NCBI GenBank assembly: GCA_902762505.1
Contig: CACWOQ010000030.1
Span: 1-51,907 of the forward strand
From: an uncultured Ruminococcus sp.
GTDB lineage: Bacteria; Bacillota; Clostridia; Oscillospirales; CAG-272
Length of the DNA stretch: 51,907 bases
Direction of reading: 5' to 3'
Shown piece by piece: positions 41,503 to 48,962 of the stretch. The stretch's first letter is position 1, and each line of letters opens with the position of its first letter. The position numbers and the translations under genes are program-made. The notes beneath the pieces are model-generated. The model searched no databases. It had not been told where the DNA came from and was given only the letters and a program-made list of their open reading frames with translations.

Positions 41503-42503
41503 AGAATCTCCTCCATTTTTGCCGTCAGCTCTTTCAATTCCGTTTTTCTTATCTCATAACTGCCGGGCGCGTCCGAATATACGGCGAGGACGCTTTCTCC
41601 GTCGCCTTTTTTATCGTGATACATCGCGGACGCGGCTGCCGCCTTGTCAAACTCATACGACGCGGGCAAGCCGAGCTTTTCATATATCGCGACAAGCCTT
41701 TCCCTCAGCTCGGGCGAGCACATCGGCAGCATTCCGAGTGCAACGCATTCGCCGTGATAAAGCTTTGGCGAACACGCCGCTTCTATCCCGTGACCTATTG
41801 TGTGTCCGAAATTGAGCACGCGCCGCAGTCCCGTCTCATACTCGTCCGCCTCGACGACCTTTATCTTCACGGCGAGGCTGCGCTCCGTCACCTCCGTCAG
41901 CTTTTCGTAAACGTTATCCTCCTCGAAGATACGGAAAAGCCCGGGATCCGACGTGACCGCCGTTTTCAGCGCCTCGCAAAGTCCGTTGTTTATCTGTCTT
42001 TTCGGCAGAGTGCGCAGCGTTTCGGGGTCTATCAGCACGGCTTTCGGCTGTTTGAAAGCGCCTATCACGTTTTTGACGCCGCACAGATCGACTGCCGTCT
42101 TTCCGCCGACGGACGAATCCACCTGTGACAGAAGCGTCGTCGGCACGTTGTAAAAATCTATCCCTCTCATGTAAACCGCCGCGGCAAAGCCTGCTATGTC
42201 GCCGCACACGCCGCCGCCGACGGCGACGACGCAGTCTCCCCTGCCGAAGCCGGCGCGCGTCATATACGATAATATATGGGTAAGCTCGTTTACGTTTTTC
42301 GACGCCTCGCCCTGTTCGAGCACGTACGTGAAAGCCCTGCCGCACGCGGCGGCGAGCTTTGAGGCATAGCTCGCGGGGACGCCCGTATCCGTCACTATCA
42401 TGACGCGTCTGTTCAGATCAAAATAACCGCCGGCGCGCCCGATACATCCGTTTTCGATATAAACGTCGTATCCGCGCTCTTTAAGTCCGACCCTCATCTT
42501 CAT
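41499..42503 (-). CDS. aroB: 3-Dehydroquinate synthase
   Basis: AroB cyclises DAHP to 3-dehydroquinate (EC 4.2.3.4). Signature parts: EQGEASKNVNEL, VAVGGGVCGDIAGFAAAVYMRG (NAD loop), PTTLLSQVDSSVGGKTAVD, GLCEALKTAV, LNFGHTIGHGIEA with metal-binding His and YHGECVALGM. ATG 42503 is chosen because it overlaps the pheA stop as ATGA, like other joints in this operon, and gives 334 residues; ATG 42512 sits closer to the AAGGGGG site and would add three codons. The longer open frame to 42638 lies within pheA and is rejected. Confidence 0.95.
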   Translation of the reverse strand: MKMRVGLKERGYDVYIENGCIGRAGGYFDLNRRVMIVTDTGVPASYASKLAAACGRAFTYVLEQGEASKNVNELTHILSYMTRAGFGRGDCVVAVGGGVCGDIAGFAAAVYMRGIDFYNVPTTLLSQVDSSVGGKTAVDLCGVKNVIGAFKQPKAVLIDPETLRTLPKRQINNGLCEALKTAVTSDPGLFRIFEEDNVYEKLTEVTERSLAVKIKVVEADEYETGLRRVLNFGHTIGHGIEAACSPKLYHGECVALGMLPMCSPELRERLVAIYEKLGLPASYEFDKAAAASAMYHDKKGDGESVLAVYSDAPGSYEIRKTELKELTAKMEEIL

Positions 42504-43591
42504 ACCGAGCATTTTCCCCCTTTGTACGAGCCGATCAGCCGGAGCATGCCGCAGACGTGCGTCAGCTCCTTCATCATCGCCGTGCCGTTTCCGCTCATGA
42601 CGTCGCCCTCGCCCTCTATATAGAAATAATACTGCCACGGCAGGTTTTTCACCGGGCGGCTGTGGAGCGCGCTCATATTGTATCCGTATTTACCTATGAT
42701 ATTTATCGCCTCCGCAAGAGCGCCGGCGCGGTTTGAAACCGTGAACACGAGGAAAAATCTGTCTCCCGTGTGCTCCGCGTCGTTTTTATTCCTCGAAAGC
42801 ACGGCGAAGCGCGTTGTATTGTCGCGCCCGGTGTTTATGCTCCGGCTTATCACGGAAAGCCCGTAAAGCTCCGCCGCCTCCACGGTCCCTATCGCCGCAA
42901 GCGACGGGTCGGCTTTCTCCGATACGTATTTCGCGGCAGCCGCCGTGTTCGAATACTCCTCCGTTTCATAGCCGCGCGCTCTGATATATTCGGCGCACTG
43001 CGACAGCGCCTGCGGATGAGAGACCACCTTTTTTACCGTCTCCTCGGTCGCTCCGGGGACGCCTATAAGATTCTGCCTGACCGTGAGCTCGTACGTGTCG
43101 TTTATATAAAGAGGTCCGTTGAATATCAGATCTATGACGGCGCCGACCTCTCCGGCATAGCTGTTTTCTATCGGCAGCACCGCCGTCTCGCAGTCGCCCG
43201 AGACGACCGCGCCGTAAGCCGCCTCAAAATCGCGGCAGGGCAGGAATCTTCCTTTCGGGAAAAGCTTTTTCGCGGCGATCGAGGCAAACGCCCCCTCGAC
43301 TCCGCTGTACGCGACGCGCACGCCGGATATGATGCTGTTCTGATAATCCCGGCTCACCTTCATCGTATGTGTGATGAAATCCGCGTAATAACCGCGAAGA
43401 TCCGGATCACGTATAAGCCCGAGATTGCGCTCGACCACCTTCGCCTCGCGCTCCGCGTCGTACACGGGCAGGCCTCTTTCCTTTTTATACGCCGCGACAT
43501 CCCGGGCGGCATTCATCCTCCGCTCGAAAAGCGCCGCCATTTCGGCGTCCGTTTCGTTTATTTCAGCTCTCAGCCTGTCAAGCTCGTTCAT
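42500..43591 (-). CDS. pheA: Bifunctional chorismate mutase/prephenate dehydratase (P-protein)
   Basis: This 363-residue P-protein has three domains. Chorismate mutase (about 1-85): ELDRLRAEINETDAEMAALFERRM and VAAYKKERGLPVYDAERE. Prephenate dehydratase (about 92-275): RVAYSGVEGAFASIAA, ETAVLPIENSYAGEVGAVIDL, VSHPQALSQCAEY and DNTTRFAVLSRNK with the catalytic Thr-Arg-Phe. ACT regulatory domain (about 285-363): FLVFTVSNRAGALAEAINII with GALxxxL and LHSRPVKNLPWQYYFYIE with the ESRP-like Phe-binding site. Feedback by Phe is therefore expected. It is the first gene after the Tyr/Phe leader, with GGAGGAG before ATG 43591. Confidence 0.97.
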   Translation of the reverse strand: MNELDRLRAEINETDAEMAALFERRMNAARDVAAYKKERGLPVYDAEREAKVVERNLGLIRDPDLRGYYADFITHTMKVSRDYQNSIISGVRVAYSGVEGAFASIAAKKLFPKGRFLPCRDFEAAYGAVVSGDCETAVLPIENSYAGEVGAVIDLIFNGPLYINDTYELTVRQNLIGVPGATEETVKKVVSHPQALSQCAEYIRARGYETEEYSNTAAAAKYVSEKADPSLAAIGTVEAAELYGLSVISRSINTGRDNTTRFAVLSRNKNDAEHTGDRFFLVFTVSNRAGALAEAINIIGKYGYNMSALHSRPVKNLPWQYYFYIEGEGDVMSGNGTAMMKELTHVCGMLRLIGSYKGGKCSV

Positions 43592-43612
43592 ATCTCCTCC
43601 GATAACGCAAAA

Positions 43613-43715
43613 GCAGAAAACAGCCTTTTACCGTTTTCTGCGATGCTTTTATATTGGAATACCGCAGAAAACGCCGTGGCATCCTGCGGTGCGCGACAGT
43701 TTCATGCGCGGGCAG
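43613..43715 (-). promoter_or_regulatory. Attenuator with mutually exclusive hairpins before pheA
   Basis: On the minus strand, C = CGTTTTCTGCG (43673-43663), D = CGCAGAAAACG (43642-43632) and E = GTTTTCTGC (43621-43613) are arranged so that C:D is an 11-bp antiterminator and D:E a 9-bp terminator followed by TTTT (43612-43609). Earlier, B = ACCGCAG (43690-43684) can pair with CTGCGGT inside C (43667-43661). A second option pairs leader codons CTGC..GCGC (43715-43706) with GCGC..GCAG (43694-43684). A ribosome stalled on the Tyr codons would leave the latter free to hide B, letting C:D form; a ribosome reaching the stop codon would cover it and favour termination. The pairings are seen; the switching is inferred. 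Confidence 0.78.
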
Positions 43716-43764
43716 AGTGCCTGACGGCCGCGTAATAATAATAAAATCGATACGTGTATTTCAT
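43702..43764 (-). CDS. Tyr/Phe-rich leader peptide
   Basis: ATG 43764 to TGA 43702 encodes 20 residues, MKYTYRFYYYY then AAVRHSARA. Six Tyr and one Phe lie among residues 3-11, including four Tyr in a row. AGGA lies about 8 nt before the ATG. The transcript from the promoter at 43795-43823 would start about 24 nt upstream. Position, composition and the hairpins that follow are those of an amino-acid biosynthesis leader peptide such as PheL or TrpL. The downstream operon makes Tyr and Phe, so the codon content fits the pathway products. Confidence 0.85.
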   Translation of the reverse strand: MKYTYRFYYYYAAVRHSARA

Positions 43765-43794
43765 CGACGCCGTCCTGCCTTTCCCGTTTTTTAC

Positions 43795-43823
43795 AGTATA
43801 ATATAATAAATGCAAAATGTCAA
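43795..43823 (-). promoter_or_regulatory. Promoter of pheA-aro-tyrA operon
   Basis: On the minus strand TTGACA (43823-43818), exactly 17 nt, TATACT (43800-43795). It starts 29 nt after the trpZ stop. No terminator is visible between trpZ and this promoter, so read-through from the T-box unit can also enter the operon. Confidence 0.85.
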
Positions 43824-43851
43824 GACAAATATTGCAAAAATTGGAGTTTTC

Positions 43852-44637
43852 TCACGACAAAAGGATCCTGTCGTTGTCGAGCTCTTCGCCCGAGACCTCG
43901 CGGAATCTGCGGAGCAGTCCGTCGACCGTGAGCCCCTCTCGTTCCTCTCCCTTTGCGTCAAGTATTATTCTGCCGTCGTTCATCATAACGGTGCGGTTGC
44001 CGAGCGCAAGCGCCTGCGACATATTATGCGTGACCATAAGGCAGGTGAGTCTCTGCTCCTTTACCGTCCGTTCCGTCACGGCGAGTATCTTTTCGGCGGC
44101 GGAGGGATCGAGCGCCGCCGTATGCTCGTCGAGCAGCAGCAGCTTCGGTGGATTCACCGTCGCCATAAGGAGCGTCAGCGCCTGACGCTGTCCGCCGGAC
44201 AGAAGTCCGACCGGCGTGTTCATCCTGTCCTCGAGCCCGAGCCCGAGAGAGGCGACGCGCCCGCGCAGATTTTCCCTCTCGCGTCTGCCGCAGACCGACA
44301 GCCATCTTCCGCCGCCGGCGGCGAGCGTCAGATTCTCCTCCACCGTCATGGACGGCGCAGTGCCGGTCTTCGGATCCTGGAACAGTCTTCCTATCACTCT
44401 CGCGCGTTTGAAATCCGGCGTATACGTTATATCCTCTCCGTCAAGGATTATTCTCCCGGAGTCCGGGAAAAAGCCTCCCGATATCGCGTTGAACAGCGTC
44501 GATTTTCCGGCGCCGTTCGAGCCTATTATCGTTATGAAATCTCCGTCGGATACGGACAGATCCACGTTGTCCAGCGCCTTTTTCCGGTCCGCGGTGCCGG
44601 GGTTGAACGTCTTGCATACCTTTTTCAGTTCAAGCAT
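43852..44637 (-). CDS. trpZ: ABC transporter ATPase, tryptophan-type importer
   Basis: This 261-residue ATP-binding subunit has Walker A IIGSNGAGKSTLF, Q-loop RLFQDPKTGTAP, signature LLSGGQRQALTLL, Walker B KLLLLDEHTAALDP and the switch His MVTHNM. The closest pattern is that of the TrpZ-like ATPases linked with ABC_sub_bind proteins. It is encoded last in trpXYZ, overlapping the permease gene by 8 nt. Trp specificity rests on the T-box specifier and the family. Confidence 0.9.
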   Translation of the reverse strand: MLELKKVCKTFNPGTADRKKALDNVDLSVSDGDFITIIGSNGAGKSTLFNAISGGFFPDSGRIILDGEDITYTPDFKRARVIGRLFQDPKTGTAPSMTVEENLTLAAGGGRWLSVCGRRERENLRGRVASLGLGLEDRMNTPVGLLSGGQRQALTLLMATVNPPKLLLLDEHTAALDPSAAEKILAVTERTVKEQRLTCLMVTHNMSQALALGNRTVMMNDGRIILDAKGEEREGLTVDGLLRRFREVSGEELDNDRILLS

Positions 44638-45562
44638 TTCCGTTCGCCCTCCCCGCTTTTATGCGTTTGAAAAGCTCCGGCGCCTTCTTTTTCAGATACG
44701 GCGCGGAGATCGCGGCGGCGACTATGATCGCCGAAACGAGCTTCAGCATATACGCCGGCATCTGAAGGTTCAGCGCTATCGCGTAGACGGCGCGGAACAC
44801 TATCGCGCCGACGACGGCGAGTACGGCTCTTACCGGTATCGGGCTCTTGCGCAGCACCGTGCCTCCGATCAGAAGCGAGGCGAGCGCGACCGTGACCATT
44901 CCCTGCCCCATGTTTATATCCGAAAGCTTCTGATACTGCGCGAGCAGGCAGCCGGACAGCGCCGTGAACGCGTTTGCCGCGCACAATCCGACGGTCGTCG
45001 TAAATACGGGGTCGATCGACGAATATCTTACCATATCCGTATTGTCGCCCGTGGCGCGTATCGCAAGCCCCAGCCGCGTTTTCAGAAACAGCGACAGAAA
45101 CGCGATGACAGCCGCGACGGCGACCGCCGCGACGATGACCTTATACCAGCCGGACAGAAACGTGCCGTCCAGAAGATCCTTCATTTTCGTGAACACCGTC
45201 ACGGTTTTGTTCATATTGAGCAGCGAGGCTCCGCCCATAACGGCGATATTGACCGAATACAGGCCCGTATTCACGATGATCCCCGCAAGCAGGCTGTTCA
45301 CGCCCATCCTCGTCTGCAAAAACGACGTGACGAAGCCGGACGCGACGCCCGCCGCCATCGCGGCGAGGATCGAAAGGTACGGATGACCGGAGAGCGCTAC
45401 GACGGCGCCGACAGCCGCTCCGAGCGTGAAGCATCCGTCCGTCGAAAGATCGCAGACGTTTAACATAGAGTATGACAGAAACAGCGCGAGAACGGTGAGG
45501 GAGCTGATAAGTCCCAGATCCGTCACCGAACGTACGACGTTTATTATATCCGATATTCCCAT
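44630..45562 (-). CDS. trpY: ABC transporter permease, tryptophan-type importer
   Basis: The 310-residue permease has eight to ten membrane helices of the branched-chain-amino-acid/BMP permease type (VLALFLSYSMLNVCDLSTDGCFTLGAAVGAV, GVNSLLAGIIVNTGLYSVNIAVMG, ATGDNTDMVRYSSID in the coupling region, GTVLRKSPIPVRAVLAVVGAIVFR). It acts with the ATPase and lipoprotein in amino-acid uptake across the membrane. It starts 46 nt after trpX and overlaps trpZ by 8 nt. Confidence 0.9.
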   Translation of the reverse strand: MGISDIINVVRSVTDLGLISSLTVLALFLSYSMLNVCDLSTDGCFTLGAAVGAVVALSGHPYLSILAAMAAGVASGFVTSFLQTRMGVNSLLAGIIVNTGLYSVNIAVMGGASLLNMNKTVTVFTKMKDLLDGTFLSGWYKVIVAAVAVAAVIAFLSLFLKTRLGLAIRATGDNTDMVRYSSIDPVFTTTVGLCAANAFTALSGCLLAQYQKLSDINMGQGMVTVALASLLIGGTVLRKSPIPVRAVLAVVGAIVFRAVYAIALNLQMPAYMLKLVSAIIVAAAISAPYLKKKAPELFKRIKAGRANGNA

Positions 45563-45608
45563 GTTGACCTCTTTTTACTTGTTGCGGCGCCCGATACGGC
45601 GCTGTGTA

Positions 45609-46622
45609 TCAGAAGCTTTCCGCCGTCTTTATCGGCTGCACCTTCGTGCAGAACGGCGAGAAAGTCGCGGCGAGTTCATCATAATCAAGTCCGAGCTTTT
45701 CGCAGATGTCGGTGTTTACCGTCGCCGTGCCGTTATCGAACGTCATGACCGGCAGCGTCGCCGTATCTTTGCCTTCGATCAGTATCTGACCGACCATCTC
45801 CGCCGTCTTTACGCCGAGATTCGCGTAGTCGACGCCGTATCCGAGGAACGCTCCGTTCAGGGCGAAGCTGTCTGCGCCGGCATAGTGGAGTATGCCGTTG
45901 TCGGCAAGCTTTTCGTAGATCGAAAGCTCCGCCGTCATGACCGTGTTATCCGACGGGGTGAATATGGCTTTTACTCCGTCGGACACCATTTTATCTATAA
46001 GCAGACCGATCTCGGACGTGTTAGTTCCCGTGTATTCCTTGATTTCAACGCCCTTTTGTGTCAGATATTCCTTCGCTTCCTTTATCGCGGTCGTCGACGC
46101 GTCCTGTCCTATATCGTACAGAAGCCCGACCTTGTCAAGACCCGGATCCTTTGCGAAGATCAGATCCATTATCGCCTTCGTGTTGAGGAAATCTGACGTT
46201 CCGGTCACGTTTCCGCCGGGCTTTTCAAGGGAATCGACGAGTCCCGCGGACAGCGGATCCGACACCGCGGCGAACACGACCGGGGTTTTCGAATCCTCCG
46301 TCGCCGCCTGCATCGCTATCGCGACGGGCGTCGCCACGCCGATCATGAGATCGACCTTCTGAGCCTCGAAGTTTGCGATGATCTGCGACATGACGTTTGC
46401 GTCCGCGTTGCAGTTCTGCTCCGTCACCTTTATCGTGACGTTGTTTTTCTTTCCGATCTCTTCGAGCGTGGCTTTGATGTTCGCCACTATCTGATTGAGC
46501 GAGGCGTCGTCGACGTAGTTGCAGATGCCGACGGTGTATTCCGCCGCCGTTTTTGAAGTGCAGGCTGAAAGTGACGATACCGCGATGACGATGATGAGGA
46601 GCAGGCTTATGATCTTTTTCAT
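45609..46622 (-). CDS. trpX: ABC transporter substrate-binding lipoprotein, tryptophan-type
   Basis: The 337-residue lipoprotein has signal MKKIISLLLIIVIAVSSLSAC with lipobox LSAC (Cys21) and an ABC_sub_bind (periplasmic-binding type I) fold: YTVGICNYVDDASLNQIV, QKVDLMIGVATPVAIAMQAAT, TPVVFAAVSDPLSAGLV, PGGNVTGTSDF, KVGLLYDIGQDAST and AIFTPSDNTVM. In Firmicutes members of this family (TrpX) are found behind Trp T-boxes, and here such a leader precedes the gene. It captures the amino acid outside the cell. Confidence 0.92.
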   Translation of the reverse strand: MKKIISLLLIIVIAVSSLSACTSKTAAEYTVGICNYVDDASLNQIVANIKATLEEIGKKNNVTIKVTEQNCNADANVMSQIIANFEAQKVDLMIGVATPVAIAMQAATEDSKTPVVFAAVSDPLSAGLVDSLEKPGGNVTGTSDFLNTKAIMDLIFAKDPGLDKVGLLYDIGQDASTTAIKEAKEYLTQKGVEIKEYTGTNTSEIGLLIDKMVSDGVKAIFTPSDNTVMTAELSIYEKLADNGILHYAGADSFALNGAFLGYGVDYANLGVKTAEMVGQILIEGKDTATLPVMTFDNGTATVNTDICEKLGLDYDELAATFSPFCTKVQPIKTAESF

Positions 46623-46664
46623 TTTTGTTTTCTTCCTTTCTTTTATTTCATCCCCGGTAAAAAC

Positions 46665-46930
46665 AAAAAATCCCGGGCATGATTGTCATGCTTGGGACGA
46701 ATAAATTATCCGCGGTACCACCCAAATTGAGGCTTTCGCCTCCGCTCTTTTTACGTACAGACATACGCAGCGCCGCAGATAACGGGAGCGCACCCCGTCG
46801 GAGCATACTTGCAAAAGCGTTCAGCCCCGCCCTCGGAAGTCCATTCGCCGTACCCGCCGCCCCGCGCTCACACCGTCCGCGGTTCGCTGTGCCGGTTGAA
46901 GTCCGGTTACTCCTCTTCCTTCATCGGTTT
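46665..46930 (-). promoter_or_regulatory. T-box riboswitch, specifier TGG (Trp)
   Basis: The minus-strand leader contains the T-box core GGGTGGTACCGCGG (46723-46710), the most conserved antiterminator sequence. Stem I base GGAAG (46919-46915) pairs with CTTCC (46840-46836); the 5' side of the loop has AGTA (46911-46908), and the 3' side reads CGAATGGA with codon TGG at 46843-46841 followed by A, as in Trp leaders. The terminator has TCCC..GGGA arms (46697-46694, 46674-46671) around an inner AGCATGA/TCATGC stem, then T6 (46670-46665). Uncharged tRNA-Trp would bind and permit trpXYZ transcription. Confidence 0.93.
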
Positions 46931-46936
46931 GGTGCG

Positions 46937-46965
46937 ATTATATCACGTCTTTGACGGTTTGTCAA
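46937..46965 (-). promoter_or_regulatory. Promoter of T-box-trpXYZ
   Basis: On the minus strand TTGACA (46965-46960), 17 nt, TATAAT (46942-46937): a perfect consensus promoter. Confidence 0.88.
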
Positions 46966-47041
46966 GACTTTTTTTGCAAAATCCCGTGCTTTTTTTATCT
47001 TTGCCGCCCGTTTTTGCATTTTTTCGGGGTCACGGCTGCGC

Positions 47042-47075
47042 AAAAAAAGCGTTTCGGTACACGAAACGCTTTTTT
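47042..47075. terminator. Terminator of rny
   Basis: AGCGTTTCG (47048-47056), loop GTACA, CGAAACGCT (47062-47070) flanked by an A run and a T run; it works in both directions. It lies just after the rny stop on the minus strand. Nothing else is seen between 46966 and 47041. Confidence 0.88.
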
Positions 47076-47079
47076 GTTT

Positions 47080-48630
47080 TTATTTTGCGACGTCAACGTA
47101 TCTGCTCTCGCGGATGAGGTTGACCTTGATCTGTCCGGGATATTCAAGCTCGGACTCGATCTTCTTGACTATGTCACGCGCAACGAGGACCATCTTTTCG
47201 TCGTTGATCTCCTCGGGCTTGACCATTATGCGCAGCTCTCTGCCCGCCTGTATAGCGTACGATTTTTCGACTCCGGGGAAGCTCTTCGCGATGTCCTCGA
47301 GCTTCTGAAGACGCTTGATGTAGTTCTCCAGATCCTCGCGGCGCGCGCCGGGTCTCGCCGCCGAGATCGCGTCCGCCGCCTGCACTATGACTGCGACGAG
47401 TGTCTTCGGCTCCACGTCTCCGTGGTGAGCCTCTATCGCGTGGATAACGTCCTTGTTTTCCTTGTACTTCTTGGCTATGTCGACGCCTATCTGTACGTGG
47501 CTGCCCTCGACCTCCTGAGTGAGCGCCTTGCCTATGTCGTGGAGAAGTCCGGCGCGCTTTGCAAGCGCAACGTCAACTCCGAGCTCGGACGCGATAATAC
47601 CGGAGATATACGCGACCTCAACCGAGTGGTTGAGTACGTTCTGACCGTAGCTCGTGCGGTATTTGAGTCTGCCGAGCAGCTTGACCAGCTCTGCGTTCAG
47701 ACCGTGCACGCCGACCTCGAACGTGGCGCGTTCGCCCGCCGCCTTGATCGACGCGTCAACCTCGCGTCTGCATTTTTCAACGGTCTCCTCTATCCTCGTC
47801 GGATGTATGCGGCCGTCGGATATCAGTTTTTCAAGAGTCTGGCGCGCTATTTCGCGTCTGACCGGATCAAAGCTCGATATCGTTATCGCCTCCGGCGTGT
47901 CGTCGATTATAAGATCGACGCCGGTCAGCGTTTCGATCGTGCGGATGTTGCGTCCCTCGCGTCCGATTATCCTGCCCTTCATTTCATCGTTCGGCAGGTT
48001 GACGACGGACACCGTGGCCTCGGCTACGTGATCCGCGGCTATGCGCTGGATAGCAAGTGTGATGATGCTCTTCGCTTTTTCATCCGCTTCATCCTTGAAC
48101 TGCTGTTCAAGTTCGCGGAGCTTGTGCGCCTTCTCGATCCTGACCTCGTCCTCAAGGTCCTTGAGCATCTCAGCCTTCGCCTCCTCGGCGGTCAGTCCGG
48201 AAATGCGCTCGAGCATCTGAAGCTCGCTTTCGCGGATCTTCTCGATCTGCTCGGTGAGCTCGCTGTTTTCTTTGATCTTCTTGTTTAAAACCTCTTCTTT
48301 TTTATCGAGGCTTTCGTGCTTTTTGTCAAGAGCTTCTTCCTTCGCCACGGCACGGGACTCAAGTCTCGATACCTCCTTGCGGCGCTCCTTCAGCTCTCTT
48401 TCGGCTTCGTTTCTGTTGCGCAGGATCTCTTCCTTCGCTTCGAGCAGCGCTTCCTTCTTCTTCGTCTCGGCGTCTTTTTCCGCCTCTTCAACGATTTCCT
48501 TAGCCTTCTGCTCCGCGGATCCGATCGCCTTTTCGGCTATTTTCTTGCGGTAGATTACGCCGATTATAATGCCTATCACGACACCGGCGACCGCCGCGCC
48601 CACGCAAACTGCAATTTGCCAAAGCTCCAT
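47080..48630 (-). CDS. rny: Ribonuclease Y
   Basis: RNase Y is the membrane-bound endoribonuclease that starts mRNA decay in Firmicutes. The 516 residues have an N-terminal membrane helix (about 5-27), a long coiled coil of Glu/Lys/Arg repeats (about 30-200), a KH domain ([25 protein letters not shown]), then an HD domain with [14 protein letters not shown] as the metal-binding His-Asp motif and HHGDVEP. The C-terminal [14 protein letters not shown] is typical. The ribosome site AAAGGAGGTG is strong. Single gene with its own promoter. Confidence 0.97.
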   Translation of the reverse strand: MELWQIAVCVGAAVAGVVIGIIIGVIYRKKIAEKAIGSAEQKAKEIVEEAEKDAETKKKEALLEAKEEILRNRNEAERELKERRKEVSRLESRAVAKEEALDKKHESLDKKEEVLNKKIKENSELTEQIEKIRESELQMLERISGLTAEEAKAEMLKDLEDEVRIEKAHKLRELEQQFKDEADEKAKSIITLAIQRIAADHVAEATVSVVNLPNDEMKGRIIGREGRNIRTIETLTGVDLIIDDTPEAITISSFDPVRREIARQTLEKLISDGRIHPTRIEETVEKCRREVDASIKAAGERATFEVGVHGLNAELVKLLGRLKYRTSYGQNVLNHSVEVAYISGIIASELGVDVALAKRAGLLHDIGKALTQEVEGSHVQIGVDIAKKYKENKDVIHAIEAHHGDVEPKTLVAVIVQAADAISAARPGARREDLENYIKRLQKLEDIAKSFPGVEKSYAIQAGRELRIMVKPEEINDEKMVLVARDIVKKIESELEYPGQIKVNLIRESRYVDVAK

Positions 48631-48714
48631 ACAGCACCTCCTTTTCTCTTATAATAATTTATGCAATAACAAACATGAAGATATACTCCATGTTAAATCA
48701 TAAGCATTCAATAT

Positions 48715-48743
48715 ATTATATAAAAGATCATGTATTTAGTCAA
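48715..48743 (-). promoter_or_regulatory. Promoter of rny
   Basis: On the minus strand TTGACT (48743-48738), 17 nt, TATAAT (48720-48715). The leader before rny is about 80 nt and AT-rich. Between 48744 and 48900, in the divergent gap to comM, I see no gene or clear structure. Confidence 0.75.
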
Positions 48744-48902
48744 GTCACATTTTTCGTGTTTTTAGGCTTATTGTGTTAATTTTTTAAGTTGATCCGTTAA
48801 GAACTTGCAAAACAGACGTCCGCCTCCTGCATTTTCGTCAGCTCCTGCGTCTCCGCCTTTCGTCCGCCAATTGTAAAAAATTATTTTTTCCCGTGTTATA
48901 TA

Positions 48903-48931
48903 TTGATTATTCCGTCGATTTATGGTACAAT
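48903..48931 (+). promoter_or_regulatory. Promoter of comM-purC
   Basis: TTGATT (48903-48908), a 17-nt spacer and TACAAT (48926-48931) with extended TG at 48923-48924. GGAGGTG precedes ATG 48963. Confidence 0.7.
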
Positions 48932-48962
48932 AGCCGGAGAATGATGAACCGGAGGTGTTACG

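Noticed and set aside
40366..41559. 397-codon + strand open frame opposite aroC and aroEK
   Set aside because: Shadow of two clear minus-strand enzymes.
42504..42638. N-terminal extension of aroB
   Set aside because: It lies wholly inside pheA, is Arg/His-rich shadow sequence, and AroB homologs start near 42503.
43718..43728. Leader pairing GCCGT-CA-GGCA with TGCCACGGC (43681-43673) as the switch stem
   Set aside because: It is possible as a 9-bp bulged stem but shares only one base with the antiterminator arm, so it would not by itself choose between antiterminator and terminator.
46951..48288. 445-codon + strand open frame opposite rny
   Set aside because: RNase Y on the minus strand is certain; the + frame begins in the T-box promoter region and has no ribosome site.
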